A stretch of DNA of 64,000 nucleotides from Diphasiastrum complanatum (taxonomy: Eukaryota > Streptophyta > Lycopodiopsida > Lycopodiales > Lycopodiaceae), in contig CM055109.1 of assembly GCA_029204225.1 (NCBI GenBank), forward strand, positions 46,779,895-46,843,894. The letters run 5' to 3'. Each line of letters opens with the position of its first letter. Positions within the stretch are counted from its first letter, which is position 1. The notes beneath the pieces are model-generated. The model searched no databases. It saw only the letters and a list, made by a program, of their open reading frames with translations, and was not told where the DNA came from. Of the stretch, positions 47,590-58,691 are shown one piece after another. Both the position numbers and the translations under genes were made by a program.

Positions 47590-47892
47590 ATGAGATTTCT
47601 CGAGACCACTCTAGGACATGTGACTGATGGGATAGATTCAGCTTGGAGGACAACCAGAGATGCAGCTACACTGATCATTTGCTTCACATCCCTAGACAGC
47701 CGCAGAGAAGCTTTACACTGTAGAGCCCAGTTACGTGGCACTACCATATATATGGATGACGATCTTACCTACATCCAGGTTGAGGAGAGGCGTAAAGCCT
47801 TCCAGGTGGCTCGAGAGACTGGAAGACGGGTCATATATCGAGATGCTCATATACGATTTGTTGCTGGCACCCCTAGCCGTTCCCAGATCTAG
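47590..47892 (+). pseudogene. LINE A ORF1, C-terminal part
   Basis: Reads DGIDSAWRTTRDAATLIICF, LRGTTIYMDDDLTYIQVEER, RKAFQVARETGRRVIYRD. The same layout (IDGF..AWR..., KGTFIFMDDDLTHAQW, EAKEKGK.VVFVD) occurs in copies B and D. It resembles the C-terminal domain of LINE ORF1 RNA-binding proteins (aspartate-rich DLT segment plus basic helix). The N-terminal part is missing or unrecognisable. Confidence 0.7.
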
Positions 47893-50082
47893 GAATTTGG
47901 GACCCCCGGGACTGGCAACATCCCGGGGCCCCATCCATACCATCTTCAGATTGGGGTATGGAATTGTGATGGCATCCACTCATCCTCTACAGCAAGTGAT
48001 CTGATTGACTTTATCACTGGACGAGACCTATTGTTTTTCATGGAGACTCACAAGAGCCAGGTGCTCTCTCTCTCAGTTTATGTGACCCCATTGGACTTCA
48101 GATCAAAAAAAGGATCAGAAACTTTGTTCCATCAATTTTAATGATATACAGATCTGAGACTAGATCAGTCGTGGTTCGGAAGGAGTGGCTTGTCTCTACA
48201 GAAAGTCCATCAGATGTTTGAGTTCGTCAGGCAAGCATGCACAGTATATTTGGCTTCGTATCACAGGACAAGCGATTGGTTTGGGATGTCTTCATTGCTG
48301 CATGCTATTTTCCTCCAGAGTCCTCCTCCTTCGTTGAGGGTGTTACCTCACCTTATTTGGACCTTTCAGTGGATATCATCAGATTTGCAGAGCAGGGGCA
48401 TATTTTCCTCACTGGGGATTTTAATGCCCGGACAGCTTCACAACAGACAGAGTTCCATGATGCTACAGATCAAATGCGAGTTCATGCCCTTGATAGTGAC
48501 AACTTGGGGGATCACTAGGATTTCTGAAGATGGACCGGGACCTATTACTTCATATGGTGAGTACCTGTTGCAGTTTGGTGAGGCACATGAGTTAGCCATT
48601 TAAATGGCCTACCTCACTGGCCTAATTCTAGTAGCTATACTTATCACCCTCACAGTGGCGGTCATAGTGTGGTTGATTACCTCATGGGGTCATCGTCATC
48701 CATTCCTCTCATTCACAGCTTCCATATCTCCCCTACCACCCTCTTTGATCATTCATTCCTATCCTTCGCTACTGGCCACCTTCCACCACCACAACCTCAA
48801 CACCATTCCATCCTTCCCTGTGCACCCAAATACACCTTCCACCCCCTCTCTATCCCACTCTACCAGGAATCCCTCACCTCCTTACTTCACTCTTTTCCAC
48901 ACAGTGAACCGCTGGAGTCACAAGCCGCCTTCCTCACCACCTGTCTCCACTCTGCTGCTACTTTTGCTTTCCCCTCTAAACCTCATAAACACAAACCAAT
49001 CCATACACGATCATCCCAACCTTTCCATCCACCGAGGTATGACGTGGAATGTCGATCCCTTCACCACTCTGTCACACATGCTCGTTTCCACGACCGACAT
49101 CTCCTCCTCCCTTCACGACAATTGTACAACCGCACACTCCATAGCAAAAAACGTGCCTATGATGACTCCGAAGGAAACCGTCTTGTGAACCTCCTTCTCA
49201 ACTCCTCCTCTAGTGCCTTTTGGCGTGAGTTTATCCCTCGTGCCCCACCCCCTCTTCTGGACGATATACATATCTGGACCGACTATGCTATCTAGTTTTA
49301 CACTATACCCACTAATACGCCCATCTCCATCTCTCCTCGACCTTTAGACTTCACCTTTTTCACCCCTGACTTAGTTCGGGCAGCAATCAAAAAGCTGAAA
49401 ACCCACCGCACCAGAGACATTGAAGACCTTGAGTCTGAACTACTGATTCACGCCCCCAATGCCCTTGCCCCTACATTATCCACTCTCCTTAACTATACTG
49501 TTGTTGAGGGCTTCCCATCCTCTTGGTGCACCAACATCATAAATCCTATCCATAAAAACGATGACCCTATGGTACCTGGTAATTACCGCACTATTATGAT
49601 TGGACATGTTCGCGTGAAGTTATATGGCGTCATCCTCCAGTCGGCAGTTAGCTCAGAGGCAGAGTCCAAGAGATTACATGCTTTGGGTCAGGCAGGGTTC
49701 CGCGCTCATTATTCCACTACAGATCACATATTCACACTTCGAGCCATCATTGAGGAAGCTAGACACAGAAGAGAAAAGGTTTACTGTTGTTTTGTGGACT
49801 TCAGGCAAGCCTTTGATTCTGTCCCACGCTCCTTACTTATCCAAAGACTCCGAGACCTGGGTTTCTCTACAGATATTATTCTAGCCGTCATGGCTCTCTA
49901 TGAGAAGGTTTTGGGTTGCTTTCGTCATGGTAGTGGCATTTCTGAGCAGATCTGGAGTACTATTGGGGTTAAGCAGGGATGCTCTCTCTCACCAGTTCTC
50001 TTTGGATTATATATTGACGAGCTAGAGTAGGTCATCTCTCAGTGTGGTGGTGACGGTTGTCGGCTGGGAGACATTCTGATCT

Positions 50083-50387
50083 GGACTAGGGAAGAGTGGC
50101 CCTTCCCAAGTCTAGAAGTAGCCGCCTGTCTCATACTGAAGGTAGGACCAGAGAAGAGCACATCCAGTAAAGTGTATGAAGAAACCACCTCTAGGGATTG
50201 TCCATCAAAGGTAAGCTCTTGACGCTGCATGAAGTCCCGAGAGGTATTGAAGACCATAACTTTGGTCTTCGAGAGGTTCACCCCTAAACCCCACTGAGTA
50301 CAAAAAGTGTGTAAATAGTCCAACTGTCTCTGTAATCCCTCTCTGGTACGGGAGACTAGTACCACATCATCCGCATAGGAGAAGGAT
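50083..50387 (-). other. Inverted segment of LINE A containing the RT catalytic motif
   Basis: Plus-strand coding runs ...GGDGCRLGDILI to about 50082. From there the coding sense is on the minus strand, read from 50387 leftwards: PSFSYADDVVLVSRTREGLQ, FCTQWGLGVNLSKTKVMVFN, down to RLGKGHSSLV. Plus-strand reading then resumes at about 50388. The family order (DILI - YADD - KTKVMVF - C-part) is restored only by flipping about 305 bp. Confidence 0.85.
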
Positions 50388-51193
50388 GGCAAGTAAGTGC
50401 AGACTGTTTGACACCATCGTTACCCCTTCATCCTTGTATGCGGTAGAGATATGGTGTACAAGACTATCATCTTCACACTGGTCCAGCATTTTACGCTTAC
50501 AGACCACCATGTCAGCTCGCATAATCCGAGCAAAGCCCTCGATTCCCCATGAGATCATCGTTGCGGAGTTTGCCACCCCCTCAGATTGAGGCAATATCTT
50601 CTCATCACCTTCAAACTCAGGGATACCAGCTATCATGGTTCTCTCATGCATCACACTTCCTCATGAAAGAATTTGGTATCACTATCACTGATCTCCCTTT
50701 GGGTACACACCAGTACATTAGACGTTTTTTATACAGAGCATATCTCGACCGTACTTGCCATCACCAGCCCTGGGTTAAGCTTGACTACTACCGGACTCAC
50801 TTTCTGGAGCAAGATGCCACTGGTCTTCCAGTTTAACCTCACTATTTGTCCTCTGAACTATCACACAATCTCCGTTTCACTTTGGGAAAGTTCAGAGTCT
50901 CCTCACATCATTTGGCTATTGCGACAGGCAGATTCCGAGGTACATCACGAGAGGAGAGACTATGTCTGTTGTGTCCCCTACATGACATAGAGTCCGAGGA
51001 GCATTTCATCTTCAAATGCCCCATATATTATGAGATTAGAGGGAGATATCACTATCTATTCCGTGACATACCTACTACACTCAGAGCACTGATTGGATAT
51101 GAGGACTCTCGTTGTGTCCAACTTATGCTACAAGAGATGGTCTTGCTGCGCCTGGATATGTACCAGTCAGCTCACCAGCCACATCCTAGCTCT

Positions 51194-51217
51194 CAGGCTC
51201 AGATTACGTCTTTCTTC
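51194..51217 (+). other. PIP-box (PCNA-interaction motif) in LINE A ORF2
   Basis: Encodes QAQITSFF followed by TRRR, a textbook QxxIxxFF PIP-box with basic flank. It sits about 60 residues after the CX2CX9HX4C knuckle. Copy C has QTQITSFFSRRR at the same place (57686-57709). Confidence 0.75.
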
Positions 51218-51615
51218 ACCAGGAGACGAACACAGTCTGACGACGACATACCACCTCACCGATGTCAGAGACAATGTGTCACTCATAGTCATGCAGTAAT
51301 TCACACTTCTCGCCTTGTTACGAGAGCACACAGTTTTCACCTAGACGACGTCAGCGACGGTCCATACCTCCTGATACAGCTCGTATTACGTCTTTTTTCA
51401 GCAGCAACACTATATGATACTACTCTACTCCTGGCAGCTATTCTTGCTCCCACTTATGGACAATTAGCAATTTGTAGTTTATAGTTATATTACTCATTTC
51501 TCTTTTATGCATAGTTTTTCTTGGAGACTTTTATATATGCTCCCCTGGTTTTCACATGCTTGACATGTACTCCTTTTGGTCTTATATGCCTTTTGGCATG
51601 GAAAAGACATCAATA

Positions 51616-51618
<3 letters not shown>

Positions 51619-51685
<67 letters not shown>
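51619..51685. repeat. CT tail of LINE A and 5' flank of LINE B
   Basis: 67 bp of CT follow the LINE A 3' end (GACATCAATAAAG). The 5' UTR of LINE B begins directly after it. Confidence 0.95.
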
Positions 51686-51687
<2 letters not shown>

Positions 51688-52061
51688 GATGGTGATCTCT
51701 CTAGCGCTATCAAATCTACCTACCCTAACCCTCGCTGTCAGACCTGCCTCCCTTGCTCTGATCTAACCCCTACCTCTCTCCCTCTCTCTCAAGTCCATAG
51801 CTCCTTTCTCTCTAAGGGCACTGATCCAGCAAGAGTGATTCTCGCTGACGGGTCCTCTTCTGGGGGCGCTGGCCTCCTCCTAGCTGGAAGGAACTACCCT
51901 ACCCTCGCTTCTACCCTGCCCTCACTGGAATCTACCCTACCCTCGCTATAGTACTGACATGTTCTGTCTGCTGACCTGAACCCCTCGTTGACCTTCTTAG
52001 TCACCTAAAGGGTCTACCCTCTGCTGTTGGACACTCGTCCTAATCTGTGGTAACCTGCCTT

Positions 52062-52849
52062 ATGGAACCACAAATTCCTACACCCTCGGCTCTTCCTCCT
52101 CCTTCCCCTAATCCTTCTACTCCCCGCAATTTGTGATTTCTAAAGCCTCCCCTATCACTATACCTCGTTCTATTTTACCGGAAGACCTTCACTATCACGT
52201 AGGGCAACTGTATGCGTTATTTTCAAAAGTGCAGGGTAAAAAAAAATGCGACACTAAAACTAGAGATGCAAAATTGCGGGACGAGGTCAGCCAGCTTTGA
52301 ATATCCATAAATTTGTTACCAACATCTAATACGGATCTTGCAGAAACTTCTAACAAGATTTCTAGTCTTGAGAAGCAAGTGGAGGAGACGAAATCATGGG
52401 CAGCATTGTTCAAGAACGATAATGGTATGGTAGACTTGCCTACGAATGTTTCATTTGATTTACGGTTAGAAAGCATGTTTTCGGAGCAAGAACGAACCAA
52501 AAAAGCTCTTAATATTAGAGTGAGAGGCATTTCAAATGCTGGAAAACCATTAGAGGAAGCCAGGGATTTACTTGTCAATAAACTCTCGCATTCAATTGAT
52601 GGGTTTGAAATTGCTTGGAGAGGCAAATATGATGAGAATGTTTTATTTCTTGAATTTCGGGCTCTTGTACATCGTAATGCTGCCTTGAAACTTCAAGCCA
52701 AGCTGAAAGGGACCTTTATCTTCATGGATGATGATTTAACTCATACTCAATGGCTTGCAAGGAAAAAAATCATACAAGAGGCTAAGGAAAAAGGGAAACG
52801 GGTGGTGTTTATTGACGGCAAGCCATGGTACTATGAACGTTCACTATAG
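52062..52849 (+). pseudogene. LINE B ORF1 (coiled coil plus DLT domain)
   Basis: An early Met at 52062 starts MEPQIPTPSALPPPSPNPST, a Pro-rich N-terminus that is then broken by stops. The intact C-part from 52313 has a coiled-coil-like NKISSLEKQVEETKSWAA, then RTKKALNIRVRGISNAGKPL, EARDLLVNKLSHSIDGFEIA, KGTFIFMDDDLTHTQWLARK and GKRVVFIDGKPWYYERSL. This order (proline-rich, coiled coil, RNA-binding C-domain) is that of L1-like ORF1 proteins, which coat the LINE RNA. Confidence 0.75.
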
Positions 52850-52891
52850 GGAATCGGGGCTCCCGGGCATAGGAGCAGCCCGAGATCCCCT

Positions 52892-55148
52892 ATGACACTT
52901 CGTATTGAATTTTGGAATTGTAATGGCTTCCTCTCTTCCACTTCAGCAGGTGACCTGCAGTCATACTTTGCTCAGACGGATATCTTACTTCTAGCAGAGA
53001 CTCGTGAGTCTCAATTTCGTCTTCCTACGGTGATAGATTTCTATTGGCACTCGGTTTTTAGACCTTTCTTACGAGGGAAGACCTCCAAAGGCTCTGGGGG
53101 GGTGGCATGCCTATACAGAGACCGATATAGTCATACTCTTAAATTGATTAAGCAAGATCCATATGCACGCTTTATATGGCTACAGTTACTTGGGCATTCT
53201 TTAGGTTTATCTAGAGATATCTTTTTGGCTGTATGTTATATTGCTCCTCAAACTTCGACATTTGCATATTATGGTGGAGACCCTTTTCAGGTTTTGTCAG
53301 AAGATATCACCATATTCTCTCTTCATGGATATGTGCTTTGGCAGGGGACTTTAATGCACACACAGCCACCCGACAGACGGAATTTCATGCAGTGACGGAT
53401 TACCTCCAACTTCATGTTTTGGATACACGCCTTGAGCAGACTTCTCAGGATGGGGGCACCCCTTCTACTACATTTGGTGAGCAGCTACTCAAGCTCAAGA
53501 TTACTCAGGCAAATTCCTTGGTTATTCTGAACAGTTTATCGCAATGGCCAGATTCATCAGCTTTTACCTGTCATCCGCATGGAGGTGGACATAGTGTGGT
53601 AGATTACTCCATTGGTTCACTAGCCTTGATTCCTCTCACTCACAATTTTACCATCCTCGCTCCCACCCTTGCTGATCACTCGCTGCTCTTACTCTCTGTT
53701 GGCCAGACTTTTTCCCTTCCAACCATACGACCCAAGATGACTGAGCCTCATTTTTCTTTTTCTTTTCGTGCACCATTCATCGAACAATACATCTTCACAC
53801 TCAACACTCTTTTGCAAAATTTTCCTTTTTCCTCTTCCATTGAGCAGCAGGCTAACTTCTTGTTGCACTCCCTTATACAATCCACCACCCATGCCTTTCC
53901 ACTCAAGCCTTATTCCACACATCGAAAGACATACAACCGCTGGTATGATCATGATTGCTACACCTTGCATAAACAGGTGATATATGCTATGCATCACTCT
54001 CCCAATCTTTTAGTGCAAGTACAGAAACAATACCGTCATATGGCTAATAAAAAGAAAAGAGACTATCTAACAAAAAGCGGCCAGAAACTTATAGACTCCC
54101 TTTTCTCTTCCTCTTCCTCGTTATTCTGGAAACTGTTTTCTAAGAAGTCTTCCTTGCTTTCACCCATTGATATCGACTCTTGGGTGGAATATGCTACTCG
54201 CTTATACACCACAGATGCTTCTCCTATTCCTATCACTCGACCCGCTACATTCTCCCTTTTTACCTCTGACCAAATTGAGTCTACAATCAGAAAAGCCCAA
54301 ACCCATAAAACGAAAGACGTCGATTCACTCAACTCAGACTTCCTCAAACCGGTCTCTCAACTTCTCTCTCCTTACATTGCCCACACTTTTAACATGGCCA
54401 TTACTTCTGGCTTTCCCACCAACTAGTGCACTAATCTTCTCCACCCCATCCTCAAGGCTGGTGACCCGATGAATGTCGATAACTACCGCACTATCATGAT
54501 CAGTCACACGATGGCGAAGCTTTATGGTTCAATTCTACAGTCCATGGTTGGATCCCAGGCGTTTGCTCTTGGACAGGCTGGTTTCAGGCCTGGATATTCT
54601 ACTATCAATCATGCATTTGTCCTTCGCTGCATCATAGATGAGGCTAGACATCGGAGACGAAGAGTTTATTGTTGCTTTGTGGATTTCTGCACAGCTTTCG
54701 ACTCCGTTCCTTGACACCTGCTACTTCATCGCTTGTCCGCACTTGGTTTTTCACAGAATATCATTGTGGCTATCAGCACCTTATACAAGAGGGTATAAGC
54801 ACGTTTCAGAGATGGCAGCAGCTGTGGTCGTCTTTTGTCCCGAGCACAGTTGGAGTCAAACAGGGGTGTCCACTCTCTCCCACTCTTTTTGCTCTATACA
54901 TTGATGATCTTGAGCGGATCATCAAAGAGGAGGGTGATGATGGCTGTCCACTTGCTGATGTTATTATTCCTATACTGCTATGCGCGGACCATGTGGCCTT
55001 ACTATCCTCTACAGCCTTTGGATTACAGCGACACCTAGATGCTCTATATGGTTTTTGCTTAGCTTGGGGCCTAACGGTGAATAATGCTAAGACCAAGGTA
55101 ATGGTGTTTAACACTAATCGGCAGCATATGAGAGATGACATATTATGA
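52892..55148 (+). pseudogene. LINE B ORF2 (APE endonuclease and RT), frameshifted
   Basis: The start MTLRIEFWNCNGFLSSTSAG follows the inter-ORF hairpin. Endonuclease motifs: LLLAETRES (catalytic Glu), GSGGVACLYRDRY, GDFNAHTATRQTEFH (after a frameshift near 53350), GGGHSVVDYSIGS, LADHSLLLL. RT motifs: NYRTIMISHTMAKLYG, LGQAGFRPGYSTINHAFVLR, CCFVDFCTAFDSVP (then a stop), GVKQGCPLSPTLFALYIDDL and CADHVALLSSTAFGLQ. The usual palm ADD has become ADH, and a stop interrupts FDSVP. The C-terminal knuckle is deleted after about 55210. Confidence 0.85.
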
Positions 55149-55398
55149 CGGACAGCCGCTAGAGATTGTTACTGCATACACTTACCTTGGTGTACTATTC
55201 ACCGGTCCCCTGCCAAATGTTTTCTTATGATTCTGTAGTTCCTTTTGTCTCTGACTAGCTAGAGAGAGCACTATTTTGTTTCACTTAGACTAGTGAGTTT
55301 TTTTAATTGTCCTACATGGACAGTGCTCCTACAATATATGTACTTTTTATCTGTCTTATGTGCCCTTGGGCACCCAACAGACATTAATATATTTTTTT

Positions 55399-55427
55399 AT
55401 TCTTCTTCTTCTTCTTCTTCTTCTTCT

Positions 55428-55471
<44 letters not shown>
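55399..55471. repeat. TCT/CT tail of LINE B
   Basis: About 11 TCT units pass into about 20 CT units directly after the conserved 3' end. Confidence 0.95.
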
Positions 55472-55472
<1 letters not shown>

Positions 55473-56047
55473 AGCTTGAACTTTGAACTCAAAACTTGAA
55501 AGTGCCAACTTCAAACAGAATCAAAAACACAAATTACAACTTTACATAATACAAATGACAAGTTCCAATGTTGAAAGCTCAAAAGTCACGAGTTAGTGGT
55601 CACAAGTCTCGTCACTCAAGACTCAACATTTAAATCAATAGTAATATGTGTAAATGTTGTGGCCATCAGTATCATGCAGTATGTACTATATACTAATCTA
55701 CACTCTAAGCTCTCCTAGCTCTAAGCCTCCTCCGAGCAGGTGCTGTGGAGCCTACTATGGTAGCTATTAGCAATTTAGCATATTTAATTTGTAAAAAGAA
55801 TTAGCCAAACGTTCAAATGCAACAAAAATTTTTGTATATTTTTCCATTCGCTTCTACCAGTGTCAAAATTACAATAGATTCCAGTAAAAAAGTCTAGCAT
55901 TGAAGGCTCAAATGGAATCGCCCAGGCCTTTGCAAAATCTAGAATCTATGATCTATCAACAATGTGAAAGTGTAACTTAAGGCTATGCTGCCCCTCTCTG
56001 AAAGATCCCGGCATGGACATCTGTCTGGGGCCTCGGGATGTGGTTGG
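55472..56047. other. AT-rich DNA without a recognised feature
   Basis: No gene, terminal repeat or LINE motif seen. Confidence 0.5.
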
Positions 56048-57096
56048 CTAGGAGGATGCGGATGGACTATGCGGATCTAGAGGTGGTGGCATAGGTGCAG
56101 GTGCGGAAGCAGAGGATGTGGACGGGCCGTGCAGATCTGACGGTAATGGCAGAGGCGTAGGTAAAAAGGTAGATTCTAGGCTTGTGACATTCTCATTATC
56201 TGCACTCCCTGCTCTCTTATCGTTAGCCGAATGGGAATCATCTGAACTGGCATGCTCAAGCCCAATGAATCGCTCCTCAGTGAACTCCCCACTCATCTTA
56301 TTAAGAAGTCGCAAGTTTGCATTTACAAATACTAGATCATTCAATTTTGTACTGCCAAGACAGTTCCTCTTCTTGGAAGATCTCAGCAACATCCTGCCTA
56401 GAGTGAGAAGAAACAACATCTGGCCCCGAGCTCAATGAAGATGGTACTGCTGATGGAGTGGTGTGAGCTTTAGGAGCAAGAGGTGGTGTCGCAGGTGGGG
56501 CATCCAAGGATGCTGCAAGGGTTGCAAGTGCAGCCTTCTTCACCTCTAGAATATGAGGACAGGCATTGATCCCTTTCTCCTTCTCTCCAAGAAGATGGGC
56601 ACGAACTCTATCAGCACCTCCACTCTTTTCGTTCTACACTTCCATCTTCTCACTCCTCCCTTACTAGCAAACTTGCTAGCAACCTCTACTTCTTGCCACC
56701 ATCTCGATTGCGAGGCTGAGTTGGACATCTTCGAAATACTGTGAGTGTCTCTAGACTCACCAAACTCCTAAGCAGGCTGCAGTCAGCAGGATGGAGGGGT
56801 TTGTTGCACAAGAGAATCAAGATTGAAGATTCCTCAAGGCTCATAATTTGTGAAGGCAGGGGGGGCCCACTGGTGACTAGTCAATACAGGGGCAGGCATT
56901 TAGCTTTGCACAACAGGGTCCAGGCACCAACACGATCCATGGACGCAGCATCTGCCATCAGGCATGGAGGAATCTGACGGAACGCCTTCCCAAACGCGTT
57001 CGTGCTGCTTCGGGAACGTTCCCAGCGTTCCCGTTTTTCCTATTTGCTGGGAACGGCGTTGTCCGCGTTCCCAAGGGGTGGGAACGCATTCCTTGG
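56048..57096 (-). pseudogene. hAT transposase internal-deletion remnant with terminal palindromes
   Basis: On the minus strand MSNSASQSRWWQEVEVASKF and SKGGVRRWKCRT (56728-56640) resemble the start of a BED region. STKLNDLVFVNANLRLLNK (about 56355-56300) is the hAT C-terminal RLNDLVFV.YNLRL motif, followed by a low-complexity Ser/Pro tail. The transposase core is gone. Upstream, at 56990-57095, CGTTCCC/GGGAACG repeats in both directions form a GC-rich block like the hAT ends at 28.7 and 38.2 kb. Exact termini were not fixed. Confidence 0.5.
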
Positions 57097-57985
57097 TAGG
57101 TCTGTACATTGATGAGCTTGAGAGGGCCATCAACCAGGATGGTGGTATGGGCTACAGGCTTGGTGATATACTCATTTCCATTCTACTTTTTGCTAATGAT
57201 GTGGCACTACTATATGTTTATTTATCGTGCATATTCTCGAGTGACATGGCAGGGGCCCTTGGGGGCCAAACCGGACTTCTACCACATTAGTTTCTTAGAG
57301 CTTGATAGTGTTGGGGTTCCAGTTTTGCCTCGCTACCTGGTTAGTGGACTTTCACATTGCCTTTGATTTACATTGGGACAGTTCCTAGTTTCCTCACATT
57401 AGTTGTATGTGGAAAAGAGGGCGTTTCCAGGGCATCTCTCATATGAGCAGACTTTGTTAGTTGCGCACTTCAAGAGAGGTGGAGACATAAGAGCACTTTC
57501 TTTTCAGGTGTCCTGTCTATTATGAGATCCAAGGACGCTATCATTGCCTTTTCCGAGATTTTCCAGTCACACTGCGCTCACTCATTTCATATGTTGACTC
57601 TCGTTGTGTGGCATTCATGTTGTGTGAGATTTTCCTACTCCATAGAGATATTTGTCAGCGAGATCAATCTGGATACCCCACTCAGCAAACTCAGATTACT
57701 TCCTTTTTCTCTAGGAGGAGATCTAGAGCAGATGATGATGCTACCGACATTTTGTCAGAGGATGAGTCAAACATCTTATCTAAGGATGCTCATCGTGATT
57801 GCCGACAGCGCACTGCTTCCAGACCACTCATTATGGCTACACGGAGGTCTCACATATCTAGAGCTCATGTCCGCAGGCAGGGCCACCTCATCCTCTATCC
57901 TTTTGCTTTCTTCAACAGTGGTCTTGACATGACTTCCCATATAGTCTAGAAGGTTACTATACAGCTTCAGTTATTTACTGTACCA
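57097..57985 (+). pseudogene. LINE copy C, 5'-truncated ORF2 end
   Basis: Opens inside RT: GLYIDELERAINQDGGMGYR, LGDILISILLFANDVALLY, with the palm ADD changed to AND. A deletion leads to the C-part: FRCPVYYEIQGRYHCLFRD-like text near 57510-57570, then QTQITSFFSRRR (PIP-box, 57686-57709) and an acidic tail. The 3' end lacks the hairpin and CT tail and merges with copy D. Confidence 0.75.
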
Positions 57986-58009
57986 TGTACCTTATCTCAG
58001 ACTTTCATG

Positions 58010-58670
58010 TATTGATGACAGAAGAGATTTTGTTTATTTGTTTAGTCTTGATAGGCTCAGCTGTGCCAACAAGAGCTGCGCTGGCTGCAGATGTTGCTGC
58101 TGCTGCCGCTTCTGCCGATTCCAACGCTGATGCCGCCTCTTCTTCCTCCGACTCCTCACAACCTTTGTCCCCCCCTTTCACTAAATCTAAATCTGACTCT
58201 ATCCCTCTTCTCAGGAACCCTACACACCTACCAAAGCAATTGAATCCTACATTGCTGCCAACATCAACGTGATCTTACAAGATTTTCAGGGTTTTGAAGG
58301 CGGAGCTGAATATGATCAAGCTGGAACTGTCCCATCTTCGGGTAAGAGGAATCCCGAATGAAGGGACACCCATTGCTGAAGCTAAAGATTTGCTCACCAA
58401 TAAGCTCTCTCACACAATAGACGGTTTTGATACTGCATGGAGAAATTTGATGATAACGTATTGTTTGTCACGTTTCATTCGATTGAGCAACATAATGCGG
58501 CTTTGAAGCAATGGGGCAAGCTCAAAGGCACTTTTATTTTCATGGATGATGATCTTACACATGCACAATGGATAGCAAAGAAAAAAAAAATTCAAGAAGC
58601 AAAAGAAAAAGGTCAAAAAGTTGTTTTCGTCGACAGGAAACCAAGATTTTACGACAGACCTGCTTACTAG
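58010..58670 (+). pseudogene. LINE copy D ORF1
   Basis: N-part Ala/Ser/Pro-rich (AALAADVAAAAASADSNADA). Then LELSHLRVRGIPNEGTPIAE, AKDLLTNKLSHTIDGFDTAW, a one-base frame change, and NVLFVTFHSIEQHNAALK, KGTFIFMDDDLTHAQWIAKK, GQKVVFVDRKPRFYDRPAY. The same architecture as copy B ORF1, with the best-preserved C-domain wording. Confidence 0.75.
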
Positions 58671-58691
58671 GGACTCAGGGCTCCCGGACAT

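Larger units (their letters stand above)
47935..51480 (+). pseudogene. LINE A ORF2 (APE endonuclease, RT, zinc knuckle, PIP-box)
   Basis: Endonuclease pieces: GVWNCDGIHSSSTASDLIDF, FMETHKSQ, FLTGDFNARTASQQTEFHD. RT pieces: NYRTIMIGHVRVKLYG, LGQAGFRAHYSTTDHIFTLR, VYCCFVDFRQAFDSVPR and GVKQGCSLSPVLFGLYIDEL. The palm segment SFSYADDVVLVSRTREGL is on the opposite strand (50392-50083). After it, plus-strand reading resumes (KCRLFDTIVTPSSLYAVEIW). The C-part has CLLCPLHDIESEEHFIFKC (50964-51019, CX2CX9HX4C) and QAQITSFF (51194-51217). Stops at 50028 and frame changes break it. Confidence 0.85.
47222..51685 (+). mobile_element. LINE copy A (non-LTR retrotransposon), near full length, mutated
   Basis: Order: 5' repeats, ORF1 C-part (47590-47892), an inter-ORF hairpin, ORF2 endonuclease (about 47935-48600), RT (49300-50390, containing an inverted segment), a C-terminal zinc knuckle, a PIP-box, then a 3' UTR with hairpin ATGCC-TTTT-GGCAT (51586-51599), GACATCAATAAAG and a CT tail to 51685. 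CT arrays border both ends. Several frameshifts make it inactive. Confidence 0.85.
51686..55471 (+). mobile_element. LINE copy B, 5' UTR to tail
   Basis: Begins right after the LINE A tail. The 5' UTR has CTACCCTACCCTCGCT-type repeats (about 51715-51950), then ORF1 (52062-52849), an inter-ORF hairpin, ORF2 (52892-55148), a 3' UTR lacking the knuckle/PIP region, the hairpin GTGCCC-TT-GGGCAC (55360-55373), GACATTAATA, then a TCT run and CT tail to 55471. Head-to-tail with copy A. Confidence 0.85.

Noticed and set aside
49569-50030. LINE A RT as an active gene
   Set aside because: The motifs are good, but a stop follows YIDELE and the catalytic YADD is on the opposite strand.
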